From Sphingomonas phyllosphaerae 5.2 (GTDB lineage: Bacteria; Pseudomonadota; Alphaproteobacteria; Sphingomonadales; Sphingomonadaceae), in assembly GCF_000419605.1 (NCBI RefSeq), contig NZ_ATTI01000001.1:2514501-2578500 (forward strand): 64,000 bases of DNA, in the 5' to 3' direction. The notes beneath the pieces are model-generated. The model did not search any database. It was given only the letters and a program-made list of their open reading frames with translations, and had not been told where the DNA came from. The position numbers and the translations under genes were made by a program. Shown here in pieces: positions 41,195 through 53,264 of the stretch (its first letter is position 1; each line of letters opens with the position of its first letter).

Positions 41195-42178
41195 ATGCCC
41201 ACGATCCTAGGCTTTGACACGCTCACGCTTGCCATCATCCTGCCGCTGCTTGCCGCGGTGGTGATAATCGGCTTGCAACTCACCCGCGGTTTGCGCGACC
41301 CCATGACCCGGCGGGTGCGCGCGCTCAACGATCGGCGCGAGCAGTTGAAGGCCGGCATCACCGCCTCGACCGCCAAGCGCCGGACCAAGCTGGTCCATCA
41401 GAACAACACCGCCGACCGCGTGCGCAGCCTGCTGTCGTCGTTGCGCGTCCTGCAGGACGAGCAATTGAAGGTTGCCCAGCGCAAGCTGTTACAGGCCGGT
41501 ATCCGAAACAAGGAATGGGCGGTCGCGGTCATTTTCGGCCGGCTGGTGCTGCCGATCGTGTTCGGCGGGTTGATGGTGATCTGGGTCTATCTGCTCGATG
41601 CGTTTCCGGAGTGGGGCGCGCTCAAGCGCTACGGGCTGGTCGCAAGCACATTCGTGCTGGCCTACAAGGCGCCCGATATCTTTCTGAAGAACAAGATCAC
41701 GAAGCGCAGCGCGGCGATCCGCAAGGGGCTGCCCGACGCGCTCGACCTGCTCGTGATCTGCGCCGAGGCCGGCCTGACCGTCGACGCCGCCTTCCACCGG
41801 GTGTCGCGCGAACTGGGGAAGGCGTATCAGGAACTCGGTGAGGAATTCGCGTTGACCGCGATCGAGCTAGGCTTCCTTACGGACCGCCGTCACGCGTTCG
41901 AGAATCTGGCAACGCGCGTCGATCTCGATGCGGTGCGCGGTGTCGTGACCACGATGATCCAGACCGAGAAATACGGCACCCCGCTCGCCAGCGCGCTGCG
42001 CGTCCTGTCGGCGGAGTTTCGTAACGAGCGGATGATGCGGGCCGAGGAGAAAGCTGCGCGGCTGCCGGCGATCATGACGGTGCCGTTGATCCTGTTCATT
42101 CTGCCGGTGCTGTTCGTCGTGATCCTCGGGCCTGCCGCCTGTTCGCTCAACGACTCGTTCATCAACGCCAAGCCGTAG
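41195..42178 (+). CDS. tadC: Tad inner-membrane platform protein TadC
   Basis: 327 residues, the second T2SSF-domain platform subunit. An N-terminal helix, two helices near 110-150, the cytoplasmic KGLPDALDLLVICAEAGLTVDAAF segment and EFRNERMMRAEEKAARLP precede a C-terminal helix. It partners TadB. It is the last recognisable Tad gene: tadD and the pseudopilin genes tadE/F/G are not seen nearby. Confidence 0.93.
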   Translation: MPTILGFDTLTLAIILPLLAAVVIIGLQLTRGLRDPMTRRVRALNDRREQLKAGITASTAKRRTKLVHQNNTADRVRSLLSSLRVLQDEQLKVAQRKLLQAGIRNKEWAVAVIFGRLVLPIVFGGLMVIWVYLLDAFPEWGALKRYGLVASTFVLAYKAPDIFLKNKITKRSAAIRKGLPDALDLLVICAEAGLTVDAAFHRVSRELGKAYQELGEEFALTAIELGFLTDRRHAFENLATRVDLDAVRGVVTTMIQTEKYGTPLASALRVLSAEFRNERMMRAEEKAARLPAIMTVPLILFILPVLFVVILGPAACSLNDSFINAKP

Positions 42179-42230
42179 GAACAGCAGGGGGACTCCGTCG
42201 TTTACCTCGCGAAACGAACGGAGGATCGTC

Positions 42231-42683
42231 ATGCTGTTCACCACGACGACGCAATATATCGCACTGGCGGTCGCGCTGGTGGCCGGCTGGCTATTCGGAC
42301 TCGCCAGCCATCCGGGCGGGCGCAAGTGGAAGACGCGCTACGCCGCGGAGCGCGATGCGCACGCCACCACCAACAAGCGCGTGAGCGAGCTGGAACGCGA
42401 GCATGACGTCGCGACCAGGCGCGCGACGGAGCTGGAGCGCGAGCACGGCACCGCTGGCACACGTGTCACCGAGCTGGAGCACGAACGTGACGTCGCCGCG
42501 CAGCGCGCGAACGAGCTGGAGCGGCACGTCGAGGAACTGCGTCGCGAGAACGAACGCCTTGCGGCCGCGCACCCGGTAGTCGACGATCGCCGCATCCACG
42601 ACGATCGCCCACTGGCTGGTGACCGCTTTGTCGAGGACGATCGTCTCGCCCCCGGCCATCCGCGCGACCGCGGATTCATCTGA
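42231..42683 (+). CDS. Membrane-anchored coiled-coil protein with 14-residue repeats
   Basis: 150 residues I cannot assign to a family. An N-terminal transmembrane helix (about 8-26) is followed by a basic patch, then four tandem 14-residue repeats (50-63, 64-77, 78-91, 92-105) of the pattern R-x-x-ELE-R/H-E/x, giving a continuous heptad coiled coil, and a C-terminal region rich in DDR and HDDR motifs. GGAGGA five bases before the ATG is a strong ribosome site. It follows tadC by 52 bases on the same strand, so it may belong to the pilus operon, but nothing ties it to pilus function directly. Confidence 0.75.
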   Translation: MLFTTTTQYIALAVALVAGWLFGLASHPGGRKWKTRYAAERDAHATTNKRVSELEREHDVATRRATELEREHGTAGTRVTELEHERDVAAQRANELERHVEELRRENERLAAAHPVVDDRRIHDDRPLAGDRFVEDDRLAPGHPRDRGFI

Positions 42684-42689
42684 CGCATT

Positions 42690-42718
42690 AGCGTGGGCAA
42701 GCTCGGCTTGCCCACGCT
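42690..42718. terminator. Bidirectional hairpin between the coiled-coil and PEP-CTERM genes
   Basis: Perfect 13-pair stem AGCGTGGGCAAGC/GCTTGCCCACGCT with a three-base loop. The right arm touches the stop codon of the PEP-CTERM gene. No long T-run. Confidence 0.65.
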
Positions 42719-43433
42719 CAAGCGAGGCGCCTCACGCGTCGGCGCTGGACGGCGCCAATCGTGACGAATCCGAGCAGCAGCGTCATCCATGTTGCGGGCT
42801 CCGGAACCGCACGCATCGCGAAACTATACTGGCTGGAGAGGCCGCTACGCATACCCGCCGCCGCCACTAGCGGGAACGTGTCCTCGATGCGCAGTTCGTA
42901 GCTGCCGGGCGCGAGCAGCGCCTGTGTTTCTCCGCTAGAACCGTCACCCAGCGAGTCGAGCCGCAGAAGCGTGTCCGATGCGCCGCGCACCGCAAGCGAC
43001 AGCGCCTGTCCGGGGGCACTTCCCCCGGCGGCGCTCCCGAACGTGGAGACGCCCCAGTTCACGTCGAAAGCGGTCAGCGAATCGACAGTGAAGAAGTAGC
43101 GGTAATTCGCGGTGGCCGACTGGATCGCGTCGCTGTCGCCGGGCGTCAGCGAACGACGGAACGTCACGCGCCCGCGCTCCGCACTGTTCAGCACCGCCAG
43201 CACCGAGGAGGTGGCGCGAATACCGGACACTCCGCCGCCGGGCGCGACGATCTGCGCCGAGGCGTTGATCGTACCCGCGCGTGTACCCGCATCGCTCCCG
43301 TCGGAGGCAAGCGGCTCCATGTTGACGGTCGCGCGCAATTGCGTGTCGACGATCTGCGTTCCGATGATGACCGCCGCCGATGCCGACGTGGTGGTGACAG
43401 CAAGCGCGGCCAACACCGCTGCGATTAGGATTT

Positions 43434-43437
<4 letters not shown>
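42718..43437 (-). CDS. PEP-CTERM sorting-domain protein
   Basis: 239 residues: an N-terminal signal peptide (MKILIAAVLAALAVTTTSASAA), a beta-rich Gly/Ser/Ala secreted domain of unknown function, and a C-terminal sorting tail of VPEPATW, a hydrophobic helix (MTLLLGFVTIGAV) and an Arg cluster (QRRRVRRLA). Such tails are recognised by exosortase and processed during export to the surface or matrix. No exosortase gene is in the window. The start overlaps the ppdK stop by four bases (ATGA), an odd partner for a surface protein. Confidence 0.88.
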
Positions 43438-46103
<2,666 letters not shown>

Positions 46104-46177
46104 GGTTCCAAGTCCTTGATTTCGCGTCGCCGCGCGCCGCGAATGTTGTGAAAGTTGAGACGCTGGCGCGTTTTCCG

Positions 46178-48238
46178 TCAGCCGTCGATTCTCGAGAAAT
46201 CGGCCACCTTGTGCACTGCGGCACGAACGCGCGCCAGCAGGTTTAGACGTGCGGTGCGCCGAACCGGATCGACGTCATTTACGGTAACGCTATCAAAGAA
46301 CACATCGATCGGTGCGCGCAACGTGGCGAGCGCGGCCATCGCACCCTCGAAATCCTCGCGCGCGACCGCATCGGCGGCGGCCGGTTCGGCGGCATCGAGC
46401 GCGGCGACGAGCGCAGCTTCGCCGGTTTCGGGCGTGTAGGACAGCGGTTCGTATGCGGCGGGCACGACCTCGCCCGCGACGCCTTCCTTCTTCAGGATGT
46501 TGGCGGCGCGCTTGTAGCCGGCGAGCAGGTTCGTGCCGTCGTCCGTGCCGACGAACGACTGGAGCGCACGGACGCGGGCGAGCAGGCGGACCAGATCGTC
46601 CTCGCCGCCGAGTGCGAACACTGCGTCGATCAGGTCGTGACGGACGCCGGCCTCGCGTTGCTGGACCTTGAGGCGGTCAATAATGAAATCAAGAATCTCG
46701 GTCGAGCCGCTGTCGTCAGACTTACCAAGCGCCACGATTGCTGCGGGGTGAAATGGCAGACGCAGGTCGTTTTTATTGATCAGAGCCGAGATGCCAAGCG
46801 CCGCCCGCCGAAGAGCGAACGGGTCCTTCGAGCCGCTCGGCTTTAGCCCGATACCGAAGAACTGCGCGACGCTGTCCAATTTGTCCGCCAGCGACACCGC
46901 CACCGTCACCGGATCGGTCGGCACGTCGTCACCCTGCCCGACCGGCTTGTAGTGATCGCGCACCGCGTTCGCGACCGTTTCGTCCTCGCCCTGCGCGGCG
47001 GCATAGTAACCGCCGATAAGTCCCTGCAATTCCGGGAACTCGCCGACCATGCCGGTGACCAGATCGGCCTTGGCGAGGCGGGCGGCACGCTCCGCCTGAT
47101 CGGCCTGCGCCGGCGTGCCGACGATCCCTTCCTCGACCAGCCAGCGCGCCAGCTTCGCGACGCGCTCGACCTTGTCGGCGACGGTGCCGAGCTTCTCGTG
47201 GAAGACGATCCGGTCGAGCTTCTTGGCCTGCTCCTCCAGCGGCACCTTCAGGTCGGTGTCGTAGAAAAAGCGCGCGTCGCTCAAGCGTGCGGCGAGCACC
47301 TTCCGATTGCCCTCGACGATCTTCGCGCCGCCATCGTGCGCGACGATGTTAGCGGTACACACGAAAGCGTTGGCGAGCTGCCCCGTCCCATCGCGGCACA
47401 CGAAATATTTCTGGTTCACGCGCGCGGTGAGCTGGATCACCTCGGGCGGGACCGAGAGATATCCGGCATCGAAGCGACCGAGCAGCGGCACCGGCCATTC
47501 GGTCAGCCCGGCATTCTCGGCGACCAGGCCTTCGTCCTCGACCAGCACCAGTCCGGCCCCGGCGGCCAGCGCGGCGGCGCGATCGCGGATGAGCGCGGCG
47601 CGCTCGTCCTGGTCGACGATGACGTGGCAGGCACGCAGCTTCTCTTCGTAGTCCGCCGCCGAGCCGATCGTGATCGTGCCGGGGTGATGGAAGCGATGCC
47701 CGAGCGTCGCGGCACCGCTTTCGACGCCCGCGATCGTGACCGGCACGACCAGTTCACCGAACAGCGCGACGATGCCGTGCAGCGGGCGAACCCAGCGCAG
47801 GCTCTCGGTGGACGACGATGCCGCGCCCCAGCGCATCGACTTCGGCCACGGGAAGGCACGGATGACGGCCGGGATCGCCTCGGCCAGCACCTCGGCAGTG
47901 GCGCGGCCGGGCCGTTCGGTGACGGCGTAGAACACGCCGTCACGCTCGGTCAGTTGCGCGGCGGTGAGCCCGGTCTTGCGGAGGAAGCCCTCCAGCGCCT
48001 GCGGCGGCGCGGAGGCGCGCGGGCCCTTCACTTCCTCGGCGACCGCCTCGGTGGCGTGCGGCAGGTCGCGCAGGATCAGCGTCAGGCGGCGCGGCGTGGC
48101 ATAGGTGACGGCCGAAGCGGCGGTCAGCCCCGCCTTCGCCAGTTCGGCCGCGAACAGCCGCGCCAGATCCTCGCGCGCCCTGGCCTGCATCCGCGCCGGG
48201 ATTTCCTCGGAGCGCAGTTCGAGAAGGAAATCGGTCAC
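46178..48238 (-). CDS. glyS: Glycyl-tRNA synthetase beta subunit
   Basis: About 686 residues. The beta subunit supplies tRNA recognition and an HD-like domain for the alpha2-beta2 enzyme. [15 protein letters not shown] at the start, [22 protein letters not shown]-like segments and LFDPFALRR-like [13 protein letters not shown] are characteristic, ending with the anticodon-binding DALR region. The GTG at 48238 overlaps the glyQ stop (GTGA) and gives the usual [14 protein letters not shown]; an ATG at 48247 is an alternative. Confidence 0.95.
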   Translation of the reverse strand: MTDFLLELRSEEIPARMQARAREDLARLFAAELAKAGLTAASAVTYATPRRLTLILRDLPHATEAVAEEVKGPRASAPPQALEGFLRKTGLTAAQLTERDGVFYAVTERPGRATAEVLAEAIPAVIRAFPWPKSMRWGAASSSTESLRWVRPLHGIVALFGELVVPVTIAGVESGAATLGHRFHHPGTITIGSAADYEEKLRACHVIVDQDERAALIRDRAAALAAGAGLVLVEDEGLVAENAGLTEWPVPLLGRFDAGYLSVPPEVIQLTARVNQKYFVCRDGTGQLANAFVCTANIVAHDGGAKIVEGNRKVLAARLSDARFFYDTDLKVPLEEQAKKLDRIVFHEKLGTVADKVERVAKLARWLVEEGIVGTPAQADQAERAARLAKADLVTGMVGEFPELQGLIGGYYAAAQGEDETVANAVRDHYKPVGQGDDVPTDPVTVAVSLADKLDSVAQFFGIGLKPSGSKDPFALRRAALGISALINKNDLRLPFHPAAIVALGKSDDSGSTEILDFIIDRLKVQQREAGVRHDLIDAVFALGGEDDLVRLLARVRALQSFVGTDDGTNLLAGYKRAANILKKEGVAGEVVPAAYEPLSYTPETGEAALVAALDAAEPAAADAVAREDFEGAMAALATLRAPIDVFFDSVTVNDVDPVRRTARLNLLARVRAAVHKVADFSRIDG

Positions 48239-49116
48239 GCGGCCCACCCGTTCTTTTCCATATATGCCGCACAGGCGGCCTTCGCGAGATCGCGGACTCG
48301 GCCGATGTACGCCTGCCGCTCGGCAACGGAGATCACGCCGCGCGCCTGCAACAGGTTGAAGGTGTGGCTGGCCTTGATCGCCTGTTCATAGGCGGGGATC
48401 GGCAGCTTCGCGGCGAGGCTGCGCTCGCATTCGGCGGCCGCCTTCCGGAACAGGTCGAACAGCGCGTCGGTGTCGGCGACCTCGAAGTTCCAGGTCGACA
48501 TCTGCCGCTCGTTTTCGAGGAACACGTCGCCGTAGGATACGCCCGCGTCGTTGAAGGCGAGATCGTAGACGTTGTCGACGTTCTGGATGTACATCGCCAG
48601 CCGTTCCAGCCCGTAGGTCAGCTCGCCCGCGACCGGCTTCATGTCGAAACCGCCCATCTGCTGGAAATAGGTGAATTGCGTCACCTCCATCCCGTCGCAC
48701 CACACTTCCCAGCCGAGCCCCCACGCCCCCAGCGTCGGGCTCTCCCAATCGTCCTCGACGAAGCGGATGTCGTGCAGCCCGGTATCGACGCCGATCGCCG
48801 CGAGGCTGCCGAGGTACAATTCCTGCAGATCAGGCGGGCTGGGCTTCAGGATCACCTGATATTGGTAATAATGCTGTAGCCGGTTGGGGTTCTCGCCGTA
48901 GCGGCCGTCGGTGGGACGGCGGCACGGCTGGACATAGGCGGCGTTCCACGTGTCCGGCCCCAGCGCGCGCAGCGTGGTGGCCGGGTGGAACGTGCCCGCC
49001 CCCATTTCCATGTCATAGGGCTGAAGGATCGCACAGCTGCGCTCCGACCAATATTGGTGGAGCCGCAGGATCATCGCCTGGAAGCTGAGCGGGCGGGGAG
49101 CGCTGGTGTCGGTCAC
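48235..49116 (-). CDS. glyQ: Glycyl-tRNA synthetase alpha subunit
   Basis: 293 residues; the catalytic class II core that activates glycine. [72 protein letters not shown] (motif 2) and [14 protein letters not shown] (motif 3) are diagnostic. It is upstream of and coupled to glyS. The presence of this heterotetrameric enzyme rather than the eukaryote-like single chain is normal for Alphaproteobacteria. Confidence 0.97.
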   Translation of the reverse strand: MTDTSAPRPLSFQAMILRLHQYWSERSCAILQPYDMEMGAGTFHPATTLRALGPDTWNAAYVQPCRRPTDGRYGENPNRLQHYYQYQVILKPSPPDLQELYLGSLAAIGVDTGLHDIRFVEDDWESPTLGAWGLGWEVWCDGMEVTQFTYFQQMGGFDMKPVAGELTYGLERLAMYIQNVDNVYDLAFNDAGVSYGDVFLENERQMSTWNFEVADTDALFDLFRKAAAECERSLAAKLPIPAYEQAIKASHTFNLLQARGVISVAERQAYIGRVRDLAKAACAAYMEKNGWAA

Positions 49117-49199
49117 GGTCGCGGTCTGTGGCGCATGGGCGGCGCGGAATCAACAAAGCCGTGGCGCGCGCCCCCTTCCCTTCGACCGCGCGGCCGGTC

Positions 49200-50108
49200 A
49201 TGAGCGGCGCCATGAAGAACGCCGCCACCGCGCTTGCGCTGCTCCTCGTCCTGCCGCTGCCCGCCTGCGCGCAGCAGGCACCCGCACCCGCCGCGGCGCA
49301 CGATGCCGACCCCGCGCTGTGGGTGGTGAAGGACAGCGACACGACCATCTACCTGTTCGGCACGGTCCATGTCCTGAAGCCGGGATTGTCATGGTTCGAC
49401 GAGGCCGTGAAGACCGCGTTCGACGGCTCGCAGACGCTGGTGCTGGAGATGGTCGAGCCCGACGCCGCCACGCAGCAGAAGGTGGTCGCCGGCGCCGCCT
49501 TCAACCCGGCCGGAACGCCGCTGACGCAGCAACTGCCGCCCAATTATCGCGGCGCTTTCGCCAGGGCGATGGGCGACGGCGGGGTGCCAGCCGCCGCCTA
49601 CGACCGGATGCGGCCGTGGTTCGCGGCGGTCACGCTGTCGCTGCTGCCGATCCGCCAGCTCGGCTACGATCCCGCCAACGGGCCGGAGAAAGTGTTGTCG
49701 GACGCGGCGAAAAAGGCCGGCAAGCCGGTGATCGGGCTGGAGACGTTCGAGGGCCAGCTGGGCGTGTTCGGCGCCCTGTCGCAGGATGCGCAGATGCAGC
49801 TGCTGGAAAGCACGCTCGACGAACTGCCGAAGGTGGACGCGACGTTCGGGACGCTGGTGGACGCCTGGGCGACGGGCAATCCCGACGGTGTCGCCAAGGA
49901 AATGAACGATTCGCTCAAGGACTCGCCGGAAGTCGCCAAGGCGCTGCTGACCGATCGCAACAAGCGCTGGGCGGCGTGGATCGCGGAGCGGATGAAGCAG
50001 CCCGGGACGGTGTTCATCGCGGTGGGCGCCGGGCATCTCGCCGGCGCGGGCAGCGTGCAGGACCAGCTGGGCCCGTACAAGCTGAAGGCGGTGCGGGTTA
50101 GATACTGA
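49200..50108 (+). CDS. TraB/GumN family protein, probable lipoprotein
   Basis: About 302 residues. A signal segment with a possible lipobox (LVLPLPAC) is followed by the TraB/GumN domain: WVVKDSDTTIYLFGTVHVLKPG with the conserved GTVH, LEMVEP with conserved Glu, and the C-terminal FIAVGAGHLAG. The family is related to TIKI-type metalloproteases by its two GxxH motifs, but bacterial members are mostly uncharacterised. The start at 49200 (MSGAMKN) or 49212 (MKNAATALA) both leave the signal; the frame extends further up without similarity. It is divergent from glyQ. Confidence 0.85.
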   Translation: MSGAMKNAATALALLLVLPLPACAQQAPAPAAAHDADPALWVVKDSDTTIYLFGTVHVLKPGLSWFDEAVKTAFDGSQTLVLEMVEPDAATQQKVVAGAAFNPAGTPLTQQLPPNYRGAFARAMGDGGVPAAAYDRMRPWFAAVTLSLLPIRQLGYDPANGPEKVLSDAAKKAGKPVIGLETFEGQLGVFGALSQDAQMQLLESTLDELPKVDATFGTLVDAWATGNPDGVAKEMNDSLKDSPEVAKALLTDRNKRWAAWIAERMKQPGTVFIAVGAGHLAGAGSVQDQLGPYKLKAVRVRY

Positions 50109-50172
50109 GCGACGTCGCGCCGACGCGGGCGTGGTCGGCGCGCGGCTGACCGGCCCTGGCTCGGCGCGCACC

Positions 50173-50201
50173 TTGCATTTCGGCGCCCGCTCGGCTAGGC
50201 G
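50173..50201 (+). promoter_or_regulatory. Weak candidate rplY promoter
   Basis: TTGCAT (50173-50178) and TAGGCG (50196-50201) are 17 bases apart, about 70 bases ahead of the rplY start. The match to consensus is modest. Confidence 0.3.
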
Positions 50202-50273
50202 CGCCGGCTTCCGGTCATGGTCATCCCTGGAGGCGTGATCGGGAGCTATATCACCGTATTCGGAGCATTCGAA

Positions 50274-50960
50274 ATGAGCGACACCATCACGCTCGCAGCC
50301 GAGACGCGTGACCGGGTTGGCAAGGGAGCCTCCCGTGCACTGCGTCGCGACGGCCGCGTCCCCGCCGTGATCTACGGCCAGAACAAGGAACCGTCCTCGA
50401 TCCACCTCGAGGAGAAGGCGCTCGTCAAGGCGCTGATGACCGGTCACTTCATGAACTCGGTCATCATGGTCGGCGGGCAGCGTACGCTGGCCAAGGACGT
50501 CGCGTTCCATCCGGTCAGCGATCGCCCGACGCACGTCGACTTCCTGCGCATCGGCGAGCATGAGTCGGTGACGATCGCGGTGCCGGTCGTGTTCGTGGAC
50601 GAGGACGACGCCCCCGGCATCAAGCGCGGCAACGGCGTGCTGAACATCACGATGCACGACATCGAACTGGTCGTCGACGCCGCCGACATCCCCAGCGAGA
50701 TCACCATCTCGCTCAAGGGCATGGAAATCGGCGACTCGATCCACATCGCCGACGTGAAGCTGCCCAAGGGCGCGACGCCGGCACTGGAAGGCGACTTCGC
50801 GATCGCCACGATCGTGCCGCCGACGGTGCCGACCGCCGCCGACGACCAGCTCGACGCCGAAGTGGCCGAGGCGCAGTCGGCCGAGGCTGAGGCTGCTGCC
50901 GCCGAGCCGAACGACGACGACAACGACGACGACAAGGTGTCGGTCCAGAAGAAGGACTGA
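50274..50960 (+). CDS. rplY: 50S ribosomal protein L25/general stress protein Ctc
   Basis: 228 residues; binds 5S rRNA in the large subunit. The L25 domain (1-95, [27 protein letters not shown]) is followed by the TL5/Ctc C-terminal beta domain (about 100-190) and an acidic low-complexity tail (DDDNDDDK). The start at 50274 has GGAG about eight bases upstream. It is followed by pth, the usual neighbour. Confidence 0.96.
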   Translation: MSDTITLAAETRDRVGKGASRALRRDGRVPAVIYGQNKEPSSIHLEEKALVKALMTGHFMNSVIMVGGQRTLAKDVAFHPVSDRPTHVDFLRIGEHESVTIAVPVVFVDEDDAPGIKRGNGVLNITMHDIELVVDAADIPSEITISLKGMEIGDSIHIADVKLPKGATPALEGDFAIATIVPPTVPTAADDQLDAEVAEAQSAEAEAAAAEPNDDDNDDDKVSVQKKD

Positions 50961-50969
50961 TGCCGGCTC

Positions 50970-50988
50970 CATCGCCCGACGGGCGATG
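50970..50988 (+). terminator. Short hairpin after rplY
   Basis: Eight-pair stem CATCGCCC/GGGCGATG with a three-base loop, between rplY and pth. No T-run follows, so it is more likely a pause or processing hairpin than a full terminator. Confidence 0.3.
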
Positions 50989-51055
50989 GGTCGTCTCCGG
51001 GGGGCAGGGCAGCGGCGACGCTCCCCTGCCCCTTCGCATGTAAAGGAATGGCGCG

Positions 51056-51622
51056 ATGCAGCTGTGGGTCGGTCTCGGCAATCCGGGCGCGCAATATGCG
51101 ATGCACCGCCACAACGTCGGCTTCATGGCGATCGACGCGATCGCCGCGGTCCATGGCTTCGCGCCGCCGTCGAAGAAATTCCAGGGCTGGTTGCAGGAAG
51201 GGCGCGTCGGCGGCACGAAGGTGCTGTTGCTGAAGCCGGCGACGTTCATGAACGACAGCGGGCGTTCGGTCGGCGAGGCGCTGCGCTTCTACAAGCTGGG
51301 CATCGAGGCGCTGACCGTGTTCCACGACGAACTCGATCTGGCACCGATGAAGATCAAGGTGAAGCAGGGCGGCGGCACCGCCGGGCATAACGGGCTGCGC
51401 TCGATCGACCAGCATCTCGGGCCGGACTTCCGCCGCGTGCGGATCGGGATCGGGCATCCCGGGCACAAGGACCGCGTGACCGGGCACGTGCTCGGCAATT
51501 ACGCCAAGGTGGAGATCGATCCGCTCAGCGACCTGCTCGGCGCACTGGCGGCCGAGGCGGCGTGGCTGGCGAACGGCGACGACGTCCGCTTCATGAACGA
51601 CGTGGCGCTGCGGCTGGCGTAG
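51056..51622 (+). CDS. pth: Peptidyl-tRNA hydrolase
   Basis: 188 residues; recycles peptidyl-tRNA released from ribosomes. LWVGLGNPGAQYAMHRHNVGF carries the catalytic His and Asn region, KPATFMNDSG and VFHDELDLAPMKIKVKQGGGTAGHNGLRSI hold the catalytic Asp and substrate contacts. AAAGGAATGGCGCG precedes the ATG. It follows rplY by 95 bases. Confidence 0.97.
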   Translation: MQLWVGLGNPGAQYAMHRHNVGFMAIDAIAAVHGFAPPSKKFQGWLQEGRVGGTKVLLLKPATFMNDSGRSVGEALRFYKLGIEALTVFHDELDLAPMKIKVKQGGGTAGHNGLRSIDQHLGPDFRRVRIGIGHPGHKDRVTGHVLGNYAKVEIDPLSDLLGALAAEAAWLANGDDVRFMNDVALRLA

Positions 51623-51726
51623 CTACAGCGCACGTTCCTGGTGGCTGCGCGCGCGCAACCCCTTGCCAGCACATCGCGCACCTTCCAGGGCGATCGCCAT
51701 ATGCCCTGCCCTCGCAGCGGCGACGG

Positions 51727-52320
51727 ATGACCACGATGCCGACGCGCCAGCTTTTCCCGACCCTGTTCTACGAGGCCGCCCTCGACGATGCCGCCTTGCT
51801 CGCGGAGCTCGAGGGATCATGCCGTGCACTGGCCGAGGATGACGGCGCGGGGCGGCGCTGGTCGAAGGCGCACGGCTATCGCGGGTACACCAGTTACGCC
51901 TCGCTCAACGACCTGCCGATGCGCGACCCGGTGTTCGCGGACCTGAAGAAGCTGCTGGACCGGCACGTCGCGGCGTTCGCGAAGGACGCGGGCTTCGATC
52001 TCGGCGGGCGCAAGCTGAAGCTCGACAGCCTGTGGGTCAATTTGATGAAGCCGGGCGGGACACATTCCGGCCACCTGCACCCGCACAGCGTCGTCTCCGG
52101 CACCTTCTACGTCGCGGTGCCCGAGGGATCGGGCGCGCTGAAGCTGGAGGATCCGCGCCTGCCGATGATGATGGCCGCGCCGCCGCGCGACGGCACGTTC
52201 GTCTATGCCGAGCCGCGCGCGGGGTCGCTGTTCCTGTGGGAAAGCTGGCTTCGGCACGAAGTGATGACCAGCGCCGCGAAGGCCGAGCGGATCAGCATCA
52301 GCTTCAACTACCGCTGGTAG
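51727..52320 (+). CDS. TIGR02466-type 2-oxoglutarate/Fe(II) oxygenase-like protein
   Basis: 197 residues. The family has a double-stranded beta-helix like that of 2OG-Fe(II) dioxygenases; here GTHSGHLHPHSVVSGTFYV supplies candidate metal His residues, and SLFLWESWLRHEV a late His/Arg segment. LFPTLFYEA at the N terminus is typical. The reaction and substrate are unknown. The start at 51727 is chosen because it begins the domain; the longer frame overlaps pth. Its 3' end overlaps the convergent SDR gene by 17 bases. Confidence 0.8.
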   Translation: MTTMPTRQLFPTLFYEAALDDAALLAELEGSCRALAEDDGAGRRWSKAHGYRGYTSYASLNDLPMRDPVFADLKKLLDRHVAAFAKDAGFDLGGRKLKLDSLWVNLMKPGGTHSGHLHPHSVVSGTFYVAVPEGSGALKLEDPRLPMMMAAPPRDGTFVYAEPRAGSLFLWESWLRHEVMTSAAKAERISISFNYRW

Positions 52321-53164
52321 CGTCGGGATAGTCGGCGCCGAGCGCGGCATCACGCAAGCCCTCGATTTCGGCGATGCGCGCGTGCAAGCGCCCGGTGACC
52401 GCGTCGTGGCCCCATTTGCCGAGCACGAGATGCCGCGGCGGCTGATCGCGTTCGACCGCGGCGATCATCGCCTCGCCGGCGCGCACGGGGTCGCCAGGCT
52501 GATTGCCCGAATAGTCCTTCGTCGATGCCATCCGCGCCGCGGCGGTTTCCGCATAATCGGCGATCCGGCTCTCCGTCTGGCGCAGCGAGCGCCCCGCCCA
52601 GTCGGTGCGGAACGGCCCCGGCTCGACACAGGTGACCGATAGCCCCAGCGGTGCGACCTCTGCGGCAAGCGCGTCGGAGAACCCCTCCACCGCGTGCTTC
52701 GACGCCGCGTAATAGCCTGACGATGGGAAGCCGACGAGCCCGGCGACCGAGGTGATGTTGACGATCGCCCCTTGCCGGCGTGCGCGCATCCCCGGCAGCA
52801 CCGCGCGGGTCATCGCGAACAGCCCGAAGACGTTGGCATCGAATTGCGCGCGAATTTCGCCGTCGTCACCTTCCTCGATGCTCGACTGATAGCCATAGCC
52901 GGCGTTGTTCACGAGCACGTCGATGCGCCCGAACTTCTGCTCGGCGGCAACGACCGATGCAGCGACAGCCCCGGCGTCGGTGACGTCGAGCGCCAGCGCC
53001 AGCACGCGATCCTGCTGCCCTTCCGCCAGATCGGCGACGCGCGCCGCATCGCGCGCGGTCGCCACCACGCGCCAGCCGCGCGCCAGCACCAGCCTTGCCA
53101 GTTCGCGCCCGAAACCGGTCGAGCAACCGGTGATGAACCACACCGGATCAGCGGGGAGAGCCAT
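52304..53164 (-). CDS. Short-chain dehydrogenase/reductase of unknown substrate
   Basis: 286-residue classical SDR: cofactor motif ITGCSTGFGREL, NNAGYGYQ, catalytic Ser in ITSVAG and Tyr/Lys in YYAASKHA. The C-terminal extension after residue 230 resembles SDRs of the oxidoreductase group with retinol/17-beta-HSD similarity. No operon partner is visible that would name the substrate. It is convergent with the TIGR02466 gene, overlapping it by 17 bases, and divergent from the helicase gene. Confidence 0.88.
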   Translation of the reverse strand: MALPADPVWFITGCSTGFGRELARLVLARGWRVVATARDAARVADLAEGQQDRVLALALDVTDAGAVAASVVAAEQKFGRIDVLVNNAGYGYQSSIEEGDDGEIRAQFDANVFGLFAMTRAVLPGMRARRQGAIVNITSVAGLVGFPSSGYYAASKHAVEGFSDALAAEVAPLGLSVTCVEPGPFRTDWAGRSLRQTESRIADYAETAAARMASTKDYSGNQPGDPVRAGEAMIAAVERDQPPRHLVLGKWGHDAVTGRLHARIAEIEGLRDAALGADYPDATSGS

Positions 53165-53264
53165 GAGATTTGTCCCAGGATGACAGCAAGTTGCCCGAAC
53201 GCGTCGTCATCGGGGTGCGTTCCCGCTGGCAATTGTGAGCCGAAAGGTCCATGTGGCATGCTTC

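Noticed and set aside
35639..42178. Type II secretion or type IVa pilus cluster
   Set aside because: The SAF/RcpC protein, TadZ-like ParA protein, short CpaA peptidase and the TadB/TadC pair identify the Tad/Flp system instead.
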